Positions 52,478 to 60,869 of a DNA stretch of 64,000 nucleotides are shown here, piece by piece. The stretch covers positions 1,108,001-1,172,000 of the forward strand of contig NZ_CP136925.1 in the NCBI RefSeq assembly GCF_037126245.1, in the 5' to 3' direction. How positions within the stretch are numbered: position 1 is the first letter of the stretch; every line of letters starts with the position of its first letter. The stretch comes from Mangrovimonas cancribranchiae. GTDB lineage: Bacteria > Bacteroidota > Bacteroidia > Flavobacteriales > Flavobacteriaceae. The notes under the pieces are model-generated. The model was not told the origin of the DNA and ran no database searches. It saw only the letters and a program-made list of their open reading frames with translations. The translations under genes were made by a program, and so were the position numbers.

Positions 52478-52478
52478 C

Positions 52479-52512
52479 AAAAAAAGCCTTCAGGAATATT
52501 GAAGGCTTTTTT
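52479..52512. terminator. Bidirectional terminator between rhomboid and TlpA-like genes
   Basis: An AAAAAAAGCCTTCA arm and a TGAAGGCTTTTTT arm with a short loop, located between two convergent genes. Confidence 0.9.
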
Positions 52513-52533
52513 GTTAATTATAAAGGTAATTAC

Positions 52534-53664
52534 TTATTGTAGTAGCTCAGCTACTTTATCTTCTAAGGCTTTTCCTCTTAGGTTTTTAGCTACAATTTTA
52601 CCCTCAGAATCTAAAATAAATGTAGCAGGAATAGAGCTTATGTTATATTGCTTAGCAACTGGTCCGTTAAAGTATTGTAAGTTGGAAACTTGATGCCAAG
52701 TTAAACCGTCTTTTTCAATAGCTTCAATCCATGCTGCTTTGGCATCTTTTTGTCTAGGTGTACCGTCTAACGACACTCCTACAATTTCTAATCCTTTTTC
52801 GTGGTATTTATTGTAAACTTTTACCACATTAGGATTTTCTTTTCTACAAGGGCCACACCAAGCCGCCCAAAAATCTATAATAGTCACTTTTCCTTTAATA
52901 TCGTTTAAAGTAATCATTTCTCCCTCTGGATTTGGCGCAGTAAAGTTAGGCGCCATACTTCCTTCGGCAGTTTTTAAAGCGTTTTTAATGTCTTCGCCAA
53001 GTTTTTTACCAATAGAACTATTCTTAACTTTATCGGTAAAAGTATTGAAAACTTCATTAGCCTCGGCTACTTTAATACCTTTAGATTTTATCATGCTTTC
53101 TAAAAAAGAAGCGCCTATAAATAAATCTGGATTTTCTTTTACAATGGCTAAGTTTTTGTCGTTTATTTTAGCAACAAAAGCTTCGAAATCTTCTCTAATA
53201 TTTTGCATTAAAGTAGAGTCGTTATTTTTTCTCGCCTCAGTATATTCTTGCATTAATTCAGCGTTTTTTGCTCGAATAGGCTTCATGTTTTCTTGAAGTA
53301 ACCCAAATACGTCATTTTCTTTACTACCGCTAATCTTAGAAGCCATTAAGCTATCTTTATAAAGCGTTAAATCCATCTGAGTGTTTTCAACTATTATAGG
53401 TAACCTTTGGTTATTACCTTCTATAGCAACTAAATATATTTCTGGCGAATCTACTTTACCGTCTAATGTAATTTTTCCATCAACAACTCTCGTGCTGTCT
53501 AATAGAGTTTGGTTACTACGATCGGCCTTATAAAGTGAGATTTTTTTTCCGTTTTCAGAAGCGTCTATGGTTCCATTAATAAGAAATCCTTCAACCTTTG
53601 GTTCCTTTTTGCATGCCACTACGGTTAAAGTTAGAATACTAATGTAAAAGATTTTTTTCAACAT
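52534..53664 (-). CDS. TlpA-like thioredoxin lipoprotein with DUF4369 domain
   Basis: A 376-residue envelope lipoprotein (lipobox TVVAC, Cys18). Residues about 25-130 form a DUF4369 beta-rich domain (GFLINGTIDASENGKKISLYK). A helical region follows (about 130-225). The C-terminal TlpA/AhpC-like thioredoxin domain contains the redox motif WAAWCGPCRKENP near residue 268. This layout is very common in Bacteroidota and reduces periplasmic disulfides, often of cytochromes or SusD-like proteins. It is divergent from mnmE, separated by a 109-bp region with one -7 element for each gene. Confidence 0.93.
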   Translation of the reverse strand: MLKKIFYISILTLTVVACKKEPKVEGFLINGTIDASENGKKISLYKADRSNQTLLDSTRVVDGKITLDGKVDSPEIYLVAIEGNNQRLPIIVENTQMDLTLYKDSLMASKISGSKENDVFGLLQENMKPIRAKNAELMQEYTEARKNNDSTLMQNIREDFEAFVAKINDKNLAIVKENPDLFIGASFLESMIKSKGIKVAEANEVFNTFTDKVKNSSIGKKLGEDIKNALKTAEGSMAPNFTAPNPEGEMITLNDIKGKVTIIDFWAAWCGPCRKENPNVVKVYNKYHEKGLEIVGVSLDGTPRQKDAKAAWIEAIEKDGLTWHQVSNLQYFNGPVAKQYNISSIPATFILDSEGKIVAKNLRGKALEDKVAELLQ

Positions 53665-53694
53665 ATTAATTTTTGCGTTTTATCGTTATTGCTG

Positions 53695-53702
53695 CAAATA
53701 TA
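53695..53702 (-). promoter_or_regulatory. Candidate -7 element of the TlpA-like gene
   Basis: TATATTTG on the minus strand fits TAnnTTTG, 30 bases upstream of the ATG at 53664. Confidence 0.45.
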
Positions 53703-53761
53703 ATAGATTAATAATACTATATCTGTTAAGAGATATGCAATGTTTTATTTGTGTAATTTAG

Positions 53762-53769
53762 TACTTTTG
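53762..53769 (+). promoter_or_regulatory. Candidate -7 element of mnmE
   Basis: TACTTTTG fits TAnnTTTG but lies only 4 bases upstream of the mnmE ATG (53774). If it is used, the mRNA would be leaderless or nearly so. The -33 region is not a clean TTTG. Confidence 0.35.
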
Positions 53770-53773
53770 TTGT

Positions 53774-55162
53774 ATGGTAAATAACGATACAATAATTGCA
53801 TTAGCCACACCTTCTGGAGCAGGTGCTATTGCTGTTTTAAGAGTCTCAGGAAAGGATGCTATAACAATAAGTTCGAAACTTTTTAAATCGATACATGGAA
53901 AGAAATTAACTCAACAAAAAACCCATACCATACATTTAGGGCATATTGTTGATGGTAAAAAAGAGCTAGATGAAGTTTTAGTTTCAGTATTTAAAAATCC
54001 ACAATCTTATACAGGTGAGGATGTTGTAGAAATTAGTTGCCATGGTTCGCCATACATACAGCAGGAAATTTTGCAATTATTTTTACGTAATGGATGTAGA
54101 ATGGCCGATGCAGGAGAATTTACTTTACGCGCCTTTTTAAATGGAAAGTTAGATTTAAGTCAAGCAGAAGCAGTAGCTGATTTAATTAGTAGCGATAACG
54201 AAGCATCACACAAAATTGCTATGCAACAAATGCGTGGTGGATTTTCAAGTGAAATTGCTAAACTGCGAGAAGAGTTGCTAAATTTTGCCTCGTTAATAGA
54301 ATTGGAACTAGATTTTGCAGAAGAAGATGTCGAGTTTGCCGATAGAACACAATTTAAAGCACTTGTAGACCGTATAAGTTTTGTGTTAAAACGGTTAATC
54401 GATTCGTTTGCTGTAGGAAACGTTATTAAAAATGGTATTCCTGTGGCCATTGTTGGTGAGCCTAATGTAGGTAAATCAACGTTATTAAACGCGCTACTAA
54501 ACGAAGAGCGTGCCATTGTAAGCGATATTGCAGGAACCACAAGAGATACTATTGAAGATGAAATATCTATAGGAGGAATTGGGTTTCGTTTTATTGATAC
54601 CGCAGGAATACGGGAAACTGAAGATAAAGTTGAAAGTATTGGTATAAAAAAGACGTTCGAAAAAATAGAACAATCGCAAGTAACGGTATATTTATTTGAT
54701 AGCTCAAATAGTATTTCAAATTTAGAACAAGTCAAGTTAGAGATTGAAAAAATAAAGAATAAATATCCACAGAAGCCTCTGTTGGTTATAGCCAATAAAA
54801 TAGATACGTTAGACGACACTCAATTAGCAAAACTTCAAAATGAGATTGAAAACGTACATTTACTTTCTGCTAAAACAGGATTTGGAGTTGAAAGCTTAAC
54901 AGATAGCTTATTAGATTTAATTAACCAAGGAGCCTTACGAAATAACGAAACTATCATTACGAATACGCGACATTATGATGCGCTATTAAAAGCTTTAGAA
55001 GAGATTAAAAAAGTGAGCGAAGGTATTGATGAAGGGTTGTCTGGCGATTTAATGGCAATTGATATTAGGCAAGCACTATATCACCTAGGTGAAATAACAG
55101 GCCAAGTAACTAATGATGAGTTACTTGGGAATATTTTTGCTAACTTTTGTATCGGGAAGTAG
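53774..55162 (+). CDS. mnmE: tRNA uridine-5-carboxymethylaminomethyl modification GTPase
   Basis: A 462-residue GTPase that, with MnmG, modifies U34 of certain tRNAs (cmnm5U). The N-terminal domain starts NNDTIIALATPSGAGAIAVLR and contains the tetrahydrofolate-binding GEFTLRAFLNGKLDLSQAEAV. The GTPase domain shows G1 GEPNVGKSTLLNALL, G3 DTAGIRET, G4 NKID and the SAKTGFGVE G5. The C-terminal FCIGK carries the catalytic cysteine. Length and motifs are typical. A TAnnTTTG element ends 4 bases before the ATG. It is followed by 300 bp of apparently non-coding sequence. Confidence 0.97.
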   Translation: MVNNDTIIALATPSGAGAIAVLRVSGKDAITISSKLFKSIHGKKLTQQKTHTIHLGHIVDGKKELDEVLVSVFKNPQSYTGEDVVEISCHGSPYIQQEILQLFLRNGCRMADAGEFTLRAFLNGKLDLSQAEAVADLISSDNEASHKIAMQQMRGGFSSEIAKLREELLNFASLIELELDFAEEDVEFADRTQFKALVDRISFVLKRLIDSFAVGNVIKNGIPVAIVGEPNVGKSTLLNALLNEERAIVSDIAGTTRDTIEDEISIGGIGFRFIDTAGIRETEDKVESIGIKKTFEKIEQSQVTVYLFDSSNSISNLEQVKLEIEKIKNKYPQKPLLVIANKIDTLDDTQLAKLQNEIENVHLLSAKTGFGVESLTDSLLDLINQGALRNNETIITNTRHYDALLKALEEIKKVSEGIDEGLSGDLMAIDIRQALYHLGEITGQVTNDELLGNIFANFCIGK

Positions 55163-55462
55163 GATTAAAAACAGTTTTGTAAGTTTTAACTAAAGTCAGT
55201 TTTTATATTGTTTCTGAATTTGTTTAAATAAACTTTACGTTTAATCAATCAGAATTCCATAGCAGTGTTTTTATTAATCAAAATAATTAGCAATATTAGA
55301 AAAGAATATTTTTGTGGTGGTTACAAATGAAATTATTAATGCGTGGCAAGAATTAATGAGCCTTCAGTTTCCTTCGGTACATCTTCCCATTATCTATTAA
55401 CTAGCTTTTACAACTTGTCTCTGTACCTAAAGTTTGCCTTGTAAAAATTATGCAGTTTCAAA
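55163..55462. other. 300-bp intergenic region without recognised genes
   Basis: No open frame of substance, no clear promoter match, no tRNA and no terminator stem are seen between mnmE and the convergent AraC-type regulator gene. A short minus-strand frame near 55350-55390 could end a former gene, but it has a stop just upstream. The sequence may be a decayed gene end or plain spacer. Confidence 0.5.
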
Positions 55463-57529
55463 CTAGATCAAATTGTTTTTCTCTAATGTAATTCTTAGCT
55501 CATGATGTTGGTTCCAAAACTGTTGTTTTATCTTAGATATGGTGACGTCATATTCAGGATGAGATTTCAACCTTTTGAGTAAAGGATCTTTTTCTAAAAA
55601 TAAAACCATCCAATATTGAAAATTAGACTCTTGACTAAATTCATTTAATTTGGCTATCGCTCCATCATAATTGCCTTGATAAATGAGTTGCATGGCCAAA
55701 CTTGCAGGTTGATAAATAGATTCGTCTGCTTTGCAATAAGCATCATAGGCTTCAAAATATTCAGAGGCTTTTTTGTCATACCCCATTTCTTTAAATACCA
55801 GACCGATCTTTAAGTTCTCCTGAGGATACAAATCTACTTTATCGAGTTGTAATTCTTTATATCTATGATAATAAAAATAAGCCTGTTCATAATTTTCCTG
55901 AAAATAATAGAGCTTTCCTAATTCTTGAGTAATATCAACTCGAGAGGTATCTTTTTTCCATTCAGCTTCTAAACGAGTAATGAGATGTTCCATATTTTTA
56001 TCATTCGCGTACTCAATAAACCTTTTCAAATAAGGCGAATGCTCATTATTAGGATTAAAGTCTAACGATCGGTTGATGTATTGTACTGCCTCTTTGGCAA
56101 AACCCGTTTGCACTAAAGCGTTGCTCAGATGAAGGTACAAATAGCTTTGTGAAATTGAATCATTTGCGTTCACTTCCAATTGCATTCCCTTTAAGGCATA
56201 GGAAAGATATTTTGAAGTATTGGGCATGGCTCGTGCATACAAGTCTGATAAAATTAAAACAGCTATTGAAGCATTGGGGTTGTAGTCTAAGGCTTTTTCC
56301 AAATGAGGAATAGCTAGACGATATTCACGAATACCAATGTAGTAAACTGCTTTGGCTATCAAAGACAACTCAGAAGTAGAATCATAGAGCAAGGCCTTAT
56401 CCGCATTTTCATTAAGCTGTTCTAAAAACTCTTTTTCTGGTTTGTACATTTCCAGAAAAAAATAAGAAATAGCAATTTGGGCATAGGCATTAGCATACTC
56501 TTGGTCTTCTGCAATTGCCTGATTGAAGTAATCTATAGCTTTTAGCAAACTTTCTGCCGTTTTTTTTTGCTGTGCTTCCAGTCCTTTCAAATAATAATCA
56601 TAGGCCAGTAGATTATCTGTAGGTTTTTTGTTAATAATTTTTAATTCATCAGGAGTAATATTGGCTTCAATGGCTAGTGCAATTTTTTTAGCTACTGTAT
56701 TTTGAAGGGTAAATACGTCTTTGAGTTCATATTGATATTGTTCTGACCAAATGGGTTTATCGTTGGCAACATCAATAAGTTGAATATTAAGTAGAACAGC
56801 ATTATCAATTTTCTGACCACTACCTTCAACCAAATAACTTACTTTTAGTTCTTCCCCAATTTGAGTAACTGTAGCAGATTGATTTCTGTATTTTTCAGTT
56901 GATGTTCTACTAATAACTCTTACATCTTCAATTTTTTGAAGATTAGTTAGCGAAGCCTCCATAATACCGTTAATGAAATAGAGGTTATTAGGGTCTTCAC
57001 TTAGATTTTTAAAAGGGAGAAAGGCTACCGATTTCTCCAAGGTCTCTGCCGAGGATGTAGAAAAAAGTTCATTTCTAAAAAAAGCGAGTGTGGCAATGAG
57101 GGCAACTGCAGCAACAGCGATATAAATTTTATATCTAGTTTTAGATTCAGTATGATCTGTATTGTCATTACCGGTGGTGTCACTTATGTCAGATGCTCTA
57201 CTTTTGGTCTCTCCAGGCGGATAGCCAAAGTATTCTCGGTAACATTTGGTAAAATAGGAAGGATTGCCAAATCCAACTTCGAATGAGACTTCAGAAGCGG
57301 TCATGTCTGTTTTTAATAGTAATTCGGCTGCTTTTTGCAATCGAATTTCTCTAATAAATCGACTCGCAGATAAACCGGTATGCTTTTTAATTTTTCTGAG
57401 GAGATTAGAACGGCTCATGTGCATAGCTTCTGCCAATTCTGAAACCCCAAATTGTTCATTGGAAATCTGATCTAAAACCAAAGATTTAGCTTCAGATAAA
57501 AAGGAATTATGAGGATTATTTGGTGTCAT
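55463..57529 (-). CDS. Membrane-anchored AraC-type regulator with TPR sensor domain
   Basis: A 688-residue one-component regulator. Residues about 15-115 are an AraC-family double helix-turn-helix (VSELAEAMHMSRSNLLRKI and ASEVSFEVGFGNPSYFTKCYREYFGYPPGE), placed at the N-terminus and not at the C-terminus as in most AraC proteins. One membrane helix follows near residues 132-150 (IYIAVAAVALIATLAFF). Residues 165-290 resemble a TolB/FlgO-like fold (VAFLPFKNLSEDPNNLYFINGIMEASLT). Residues about 300-620 are TPRs. The domain order implies DNA binding in the cytoplasm and sensing in the periplasm. The gene is divergent from the ankyrin-led operon, and the intergenic region holds a structured operator candidate. 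Confidence 0.9.
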   Translation of the reverse strand: MTPNNPHNSFLSEAKSLVLDQISNEQFGVSELAEAMHMSRSNLLRKIKKHTGLSASRFIREIRLQKAAELLLKTDMTASEVSFEVGFGNPSYFTKCYREYFGYPPGETKSRASDISDTTGNDNTDHTESKTRYKIYIAVAAVALIATLAFFRNELFSTSSAETLEKSVAFLPFKNLSEDPNNLYFINGIMEASLTNLQKIEDVRVISRTSTEKYRNQSATVTQIGEELKVSYLVEGSGQKIDNAVLLNIQLIDVANDKPIWSEQYQYELKDVFTLQNTVAKKIALAIEANITPDELKIINKKPTDNLLAYDYYLKGLEAQQKKTAESLLKAIDYFNQAIAEDQEYANAYAQIAISYFFLEMYKPEKEFLEQLNENADKALLYDSTSELSLIAKAVYYIGIREYRLAIPHLEKALDYNPNASIAVLILSDLYARAMPNTSKYLSYALKGMQLEVNANDSISQSYLYLHLSNALVQTGFAKEAVQYINRSLDFNPNNEHSPYLKRFIEYANDKNMEHLITRLEAEWKKDTSRVDITQELGKLYYFQENYEQAYFYYHRYKELQLDKVDLYPQENLKIGLVFKEMGYDKKASEYFEAYDAYCKADESIYQPASLAMQLIYQGNYDGAIAKLNEFSQESNFQYWMVLFLEKDPLLKRLKSHPEYDVTISKIKQQFWNQHHELRITLEKNNLI

Positions 57530-57757
57530 TTCTTGAATCTCTCCAACGAAGATAATTAAAAATTTAAGATAGTCTTTAGATTGAATTATTTTTTGACTTT
57601 CAGCAGACTTTGCGTCATAATTTATAGGGTTGCGTCATAAGTTATAGTTCTGCTGAAAACTTCATAGAGTTTAATTCATAAGTGTTTACGCTTGCATCAC
57701 CCTTGTTTTCATCTTTGTATCATCAAAACAAAATCATAAAAATCAAAATTTAAAATC
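57530..57757. promoter_or_regulatory. Divergent regulatory region with tandem repeats
   Basis: The 228 bp separate the AraC-type regulator gene and the ankyrin lipoprotein gene. The dominant structure is at 57598-57658 (next entry). A CATCTTTG sequence at about 57710-57717 misses the -7 consensus TAnnTTTG only at its first base. No open frame is seen. AT content is high throughout. Confidence 0.6.
57598..57658. promoter_or_regulatory. Candidate operator: two direct repeats inside inverted arms
   Basis: Two copies of TTGCGTCATAAxTTATAG start at 57610 and 57630, exactly 20 bp apart, and match at 17 of 18 positions (x is T or G). They are bracketed by perfect 10-base inverted arms, TTTCAGCAGA at 57598-57607 and TCTGCTGAAA at 57649-57658. 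Two same-face direct repeats are what an AraC-type regulator binds; the divergent regulator gene is the obvious ligand. Confidence 0.65.
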
Positions 57758-58345
57758 ATGAGAAATTCATTCAAAATTCAATCAAAATTAATGGTATTAT
57801 TTATTGCGACTGCAATTACAATAATGTCATGTGCCAAACAAAAAGAATCAAAATCAAACCAGACAAACTTAGAAGTATCTGAAGTGGTAAAACCAAATAA
57901 GGATATCCACGAAGCTATCATCAGTAATAATTTAGAGGTTGTAAAACAGCATGCAAAGGCAAAGGAGGACATCAACAAAATTGAAGCCATGAGCGGTTCT
58001 TCACCTTTAATAACGGCCGTTACTTTTAACAGACCTAAAATGGTTGAAGTTTTAGTAAAAGCAGGAGCTGATTTATCCATTCAAAACAACGATGGTTCTT
58101 CTGCTTTGCATACAGCAGCGTTTTTTGGAAGAGTAGAAATGGTGAAAACATTACTGGAAGCAGGAGCAAACAAAACTTTAAAGAACAACTTCGGTGCAAC
58201 ACCTAGAGAAACGGTTTTGGGTGATTTTGCACAAATGAAACCTATTTACGAAATGCTTACCCAACAATTACAACCAATGGGATTCACTTTAGATCTTGCT
58301 GAAGTTGAAAAAGCAAGACCTGTGGTAGCAATGATGCTTCAATAA
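57758..58345 (+). CDS. Ankyrin-repeat lipoprotein
   Basis: A 195-residue predicted lipoprotein with lipobox TIMSC (Cys25) after a short signal (LMVLFIATAITIM). Residues about 45-145 hold ankyrin repeats: SSPLITAVTFNRPKMVEVLVKAGAD, SSALHTAAFFGRVEMVKTLLEAGA and TPRETVLGDF. Ankyrin repeats mediate protein-protein contact. It is the first gene downstream of the operator region and probably the leader of the following gene series. Residues 150-195 are unstructured or helical with no recognised domain. An export-side binding role is likely but the partner is unknown. Confidence 0.88.
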   Translation: MRNSFKIQSKLMVLFIATAITIMSCAKQKESKSNQTNLEVSEVVKPNKDIHEAIISNNLEVVKQHAKAKEDINKIEAMSGSSPLITAVTFNRPKMVEVLVKAGADLSIQNNDGSSALHTAAFFGRVEMVKTLLEAGANKTLKNNFGATPRETVLGDFAQMKPIYEMLTQQLQPMGFTLDLAEVEKARPVVAMMLQ

Positions 58346-58441
58346 AAAGTATGTTTATAAATTCTTGTAAAATCATCAATTTCAGCATTAACGCATAATA
58401 AATCATCTGTACACAAAAAAACACAATAATACATCAACATC

Positions 58442-59542
58442 ATGAAAACCGAAAGACGTCACGACATAGATTGGTTAAGAGTCATTGCTATTGCCTTATT
58501 ATTAATGTATCATATAGCTATTATATTTCAACCTTGGGCCATGTTTATTGCGTTCATAAGAAGTGATGAAATGTCTACAGCATTATGGCAACCCATGACG
58601 ATGTTGAACGTTTGGCGTATTCCCATTCTATTTTATGTGTCTGGAATGGGCGTGTATTTTGCAATGAGAAAAAGAAGTAGTTTAGCCTTAATAAAAGAAC
58701 GTGCAAGAAGAATTTTGGTGCCGTTTCTATTCGGGTTTCTAGCTATTACACCGCTGCACATGTTTGTTTTTCAGGACTATTATAACATGGGCTTAAGTTA
58801 TTATCCTCATATGGGGCACTTATGGTTTTTAGGAAACATATTTGTGTATGTGCTTATTTGTTTACCTGTGTTTTATGCTGTAAAAAACAACAAGGCATCA
58901 AGACTAATAGCGGTATTCAATAAGTTGATTAAAAACCCAATAGGTTTATTGTCGGTAAACATTCTTTTCATTGCAGAAGTAGTATGGTTACAACCAAAAC
59001 CTTTTTCAATGTATGCAGAAACTTTACATGGGTTTATGTTAGGGTTGTTTGCCTTTTTACTAGGGTTTTTATTCATGAATTCCGGTAAAGTATTCTGGAA
59101 AACCATTGCAAAATGGAAATGGGGCTATTTGTTTTTAGCTGTAGTGCTCTACATTATTCGATTTAAAATGTTTGCTACAGAAGGATTACCGTATATTACA
59201 GTAATTGAAATGAATAGCTGGATTTTTAGCATCTTCGGATTCTGCTATCGTTATTTAAATAAACCAAGTAGGTTGTTATCGTATTTAAGTACAGCAGCAT
59301 ATCCTGTGTATATCATTCATATGATTGTAATGTATTTGGCAGCCAAATTTATATTGCCTTTTCATTTTCCTGCTTTCCTATCTTTTGTGTTAATAACCTT
59401 GGTGACCTTTGCAGGATGTTACTTGATATATGAATTTATTATTCGAAGAGTTTTTTGGTTACGTCCGTTATTCGGATTAAAGTTAAAACCAACCAAATTA
59501 AAAATGAACTCGAAAGAGGATATTATGATTAATTTAGACTAA
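58442..59542 (+). CDS. Acyltransferase family 3 membrane protein
   Basis: A 366-residue integral membrane acyltransferase (family 3, OafA/OpgC-like) with about ten membrane helices. The opening TERRHDIDWLRVIAIALLLMYHIAI carries the conserved RxxxxxDxLR-type region and the catalytic-type histidine. GHLWFLGNIFVYVLICLPVF and the C-terminal half match the family. These enzymes transfer acyl or similar groups to extracytoplasmic carbohydrates, such as lipopolysaccharide or exopolysaccharide. No glycosyltransferase gene is adjacent, so the acceptor is not known. It lies 96 bp after the ankyrin gene. Confidence 0.9.
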   Translation: MKTERRHDIDWLRVIAIALLLMYHIAIIFQPWAMFIAFIRSDEMSTALWQPMTMLNVWRIPILFYVSGMGVYFAMRKRSSLALIKERARRILVPFLFGFLAITPLHMFVFQDYYNMGLSYYPHMGHLWFLGNIFVYVLICLPVFYAVKNNKASRLIAVFNKLIKNPIGLLSVNILFIAEVVWLQPKPFSMYAETLHGFMLGLFAFLLGFLFMNSGKVFWKTIAKWKWGYLFLAVVLYIIRFKMFATEGLPYITVIEMNSWIFSIFGFCYRYLNKPSRLLSYLSTAAYPVYIIHMIVMYLAAKFILPFHFPAFLSFVLITLVTFAGCYLIYEFIIRRVFWLRPLFGLKLKPTKLKMNSKEDIMINLD

Positions 59543-59575
59543 ACTCTTTTTTAAGAATAATTAAATTAAATAACT

Positions 59576-60337
59576 ATGAAAATATTTAGAGCTAAAAGAA
59601 GCGAGAAATTAAGAGATAAAAGGTTTAAAAGCTATTTACAATATGCCGCTGGTGAAATATTTTTAGTAGTTATAGGTATTTTAATTGCGGTACAAATAAA
59701 TGGCTTAGCACAATCGAAGAAAGAAAATGAAGAGTTGAGAGAATATTTAGTAAAAATTAAATCACATACCAAAGAAGATAGAATTGTTCTTGATTCTTTA
59801 GAGGGGTTTAGATCTTCTGTTGGTGAACTATGCAAAAAAGCGAGGAGAGCGATTTTAAATGACAAAGAAAAGGAACGTATGTTTATTATGTTAGGTGGCT
59901 CCACGGCATTTTTTGACTATTATTTTGTTTCTAATTCAGATGGTTATGAAGCCCTTAAAAATTCAAATCATTATGGTAAAATCAATAACACGAGGTTAGA
60001 TTCTTTGCTAACAAGATATCATCGTTTGGTTGGTGAAATTGCTCAGAATGAAAAAAGCTATAATGAGTATTTAAATAGTCAGGAAAATTACCTTTCTACT
60101 CAATACGATAGAACCTTATTCTTGGCTTATGCGTTCATCCCTCAAGATTCGCTAAAGAAGTTGGCAACTCCTATGGCGGATTATTATAAAGCCATTGATG
60201 AGTATACGTCGCTACCTCCGTTTAGAAATGTTATTAATTTGGCATCATACCAATTTGATTGGATTGTAGATGCTTATGGAAATTTAAAAGACACTGGCGA
60301 AGAAGTTAATAAAGAAATCGATGTGTGGTTACAATAA
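59576..60337 (+). CDS. DUF6090-family membrane protein
   Basis: A 253-residue protein with a membrane helix at about residues 24-42 (YAAGEIFLVVIGILIAVQIN) after a basic leader (KIFRAKRSEKLRDKRFKSYLQ), and a long helical periplasmic region. This opening is characteristic of the flavobacterial family DUF6090, of unknown function. It lies 33 bp after the acyltransferase gene, so it is probably co-transcribed. DUF6090 genes are commonly found in small clusters; here it is a single copy. Confidence 0.85.
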   Translation: MKIFRAKRSEKLRDKRFKSYLQYAAGEIFLVVIGILIAVQINGLAQSKKENEELREYLVKIKSHTKEDRIVLDSLEGFRSSVGELCKKARRAILNDKEKERMFIMLGGSTAFFDYYFVSNSDGYEALKNSNHYGKINNTRLDSLLTRYHRLVGEIAQNEKSYNEYLNSQENYLSTQYDRTLFLAYAFIPQDSLKKLATPMADYYKAIDEYTSLPPFRNVINLASYQFDWIVDAYGNLKDTGEEVNKEIDVWLQ

Positions 60338-60405
60338 TTTCTTATGATCTTTATCACATTTAACTAACAATTTTTGTTAAAAGACAACCATTAAAAATTA
60401 AAATA

Positions 60406-60843
60406 ATGAATAGAAAAATTATGGCATTAATACTATCTTTAATTGGAGTTTTATTAAGCATTGCATTTTTTGTGAAGATTGAATTTCCACAAGGATTTGA
60501 AAACTATTTTAAAAGGGAATACTATAATCAATTTGGCCCTATGGTAATAAGCGTAGAACTTTTAACGGCAAGTTATTACCTATTTATAGGACATAAAAAT
60601 ACGAATTTTGCCTTAGCAGTTTTTGGATGTACCGCTTTGCTGGATCCTATTTTTAATCAAATAGGGTTTTTGAATAGCAATATGCCATTGTACGGAACAA
60701 TAATCTTTTCGATTTGTGCTTTATTATGTCTATGGCTAGCATTTTTAAATCCATTTAATTTAAATCGTATGTCAATTTTATCAACTTTAGTCAGTGTTGT
60801 CCTGAGTGTTCTTATCGAACTATTTTTCAATTACCCAGGTTAA
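60406..60843 (+). CDS. Small four-helix membrane protein of unknown function
   Basis: A 145-residue protein with four hydrophobic segments (MALILSLIGVLLSIAFFV, VISVELLTASYYLFIG, IIFSICALLCLWLAFL, ILSTLVSVVLSVLIELFF). No family is recognised. It follows the DUF6090 gene by 68 bp and precedes the serine-hydrolase gene by 26 bp, so membership in the same transcript is likely. Its low charge and short loops suggest an accessory or scaffold membrane protein. No catalytic residues are evident. Confidence 0.65.
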   Translation: MNRKIMALILSLIGVLLSIAFFVKIEFPQGFENYFKREYYNQFGPMVISVELLTASYYLFIGHKNTNFALAVFGCTALLDPIFNQIGFLNSNMPLYGTIIFSICALLCLWLAFLNPFNLNRMSILSTLVSVVLSVLIELFFNYPG

Positions 60844-60869
60844 ATGAATACCAAAAACCTTTTTTAATA

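Noticed and set aside
54160-54819. Minus-strand 219-codon open frame opposite mnmE
   Set aside because: Low-complexity Ser/Asn/Ile product that mirrors mnmE codons; mnmE is unambiguous on the other strand.
55340-55400. Short minus-strand peptide end (MYRRKLKAH) after mnmE
   Set aside because: A stop codon lies just upstream in the same frame, and no larger gene can be built; treated as non-coding.
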